From positions 113,225 through 177,224 of the forward strand of contig NZ_PZJP01000005.1 in assembly GCF_003206645.1 (NCBI RefSeq): a DNA stretch of 64,000 bases, written 5' to 3'. Positions 63,993 through 64,000 of the stretch are shown here, piece after piece. This DNA is from Salinicola aestuarinus (GTDB lineage Bacteria > Pseudomonadota > Gammaproteobacteria > Pseudomonadales > Halomonadaceae). Below the pieces are notes generated by a model. That model made no database searches, had not been told where the DNA came from, and saw only the letters and a program-made list of their open reading frames with translations. How positions within the stretch are numbered: the first letter of the stretch is position 1; every line of letters starts with the position of its first letter. The position numbers were made by a program, and so were the translations under genes.

Positions 63993-64000
63993 CGGCTGGC

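Overview
The window is a high-GC gammaproteobacterial chromosome, most likely a member of the Halomonadaceae. It carries FabY, TrmB-like, CoaD, PBP4, MltF, TadA and PurL genes with GC-rich codon use. The chromosome is interrupted by a 38.7 kb AT-rich integrated element lying between about 1236 and 39894. The family assignment is an inference from gene content and base composition, since no rRNA is present.

Left flank (1-1256, minus strand): a partial ion-channel-like membrane protein, and the 3' nine-tenths of a YciA-type acyl-CoA thioesterase gene. Its first 17 codons lie at the far right end of the element (39895-39947). The element therefore integrated inside this gene. The two halves meet at a shared AT dinucleotide, as expected for a large serine recombinase.

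Element, left to right: (a) a complete diverged copy of the same thioesterase (1319-1837), four bases upstream of the serine integrase gene (1842-3689), which looks like a built-in replacement for the broken host gene; (b) an MvaT-like H-NS-family silencer; (c) a lipoprotein and a DUF3800-like / HNH / GIY-YIG nuclease-type cluster; (d) small genes, one with an AT-hook; (e) a minus-strand operon of acidic unknown proteins (9603-15354), two of which share an identical C-terminal tail; (f) a module of unknown genes plus a HEPN/zinc-ribbon protein (15964-19615), a defence candidate; (g) three transfer-type genes on the minus strand, including an orphan DotA/TraY and a pilin-like protein; (h) a divergent promoter and a triple-hairpin candidate oriT; (i) a ColE1-type mobilisation cassette mobC-mobA with mobB and mobD nested inside mobA; (j) arrays of tiny membrane proteins, an LRR protein, a DsbC-like lipoprotein and a frameshifted exported protein; (k) an IncQ-like replicon repA-repC with three and a half iterons; (l) a second lipoprotein paralogous to the one at the left end, then attR.

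The element reads as an integrative, mobilisable plasmid. It has its own replication genes, its own relaxosome and a site-specific integrase, but no complete type IV secretion system and no coupling protein that I can see. It would have to use a helper. The orphan TraY/pilin genes recall SGI1, which carries substitute mating-pair genes for its helper plasmid.

Right flank (39895-64000): ordinary chromosome with an AtoE-type transporter, DinF-like MATE exporter, porin, ferredoxin, coaD, fabY, trmB-like gene, SMR exporter, PBP4, META lipoprotein, GNAT, TSUP permease, AraC regulator, alcohol dehydrogenase, TesB, tadA, a diguanylate cyclase, mltF and purL.
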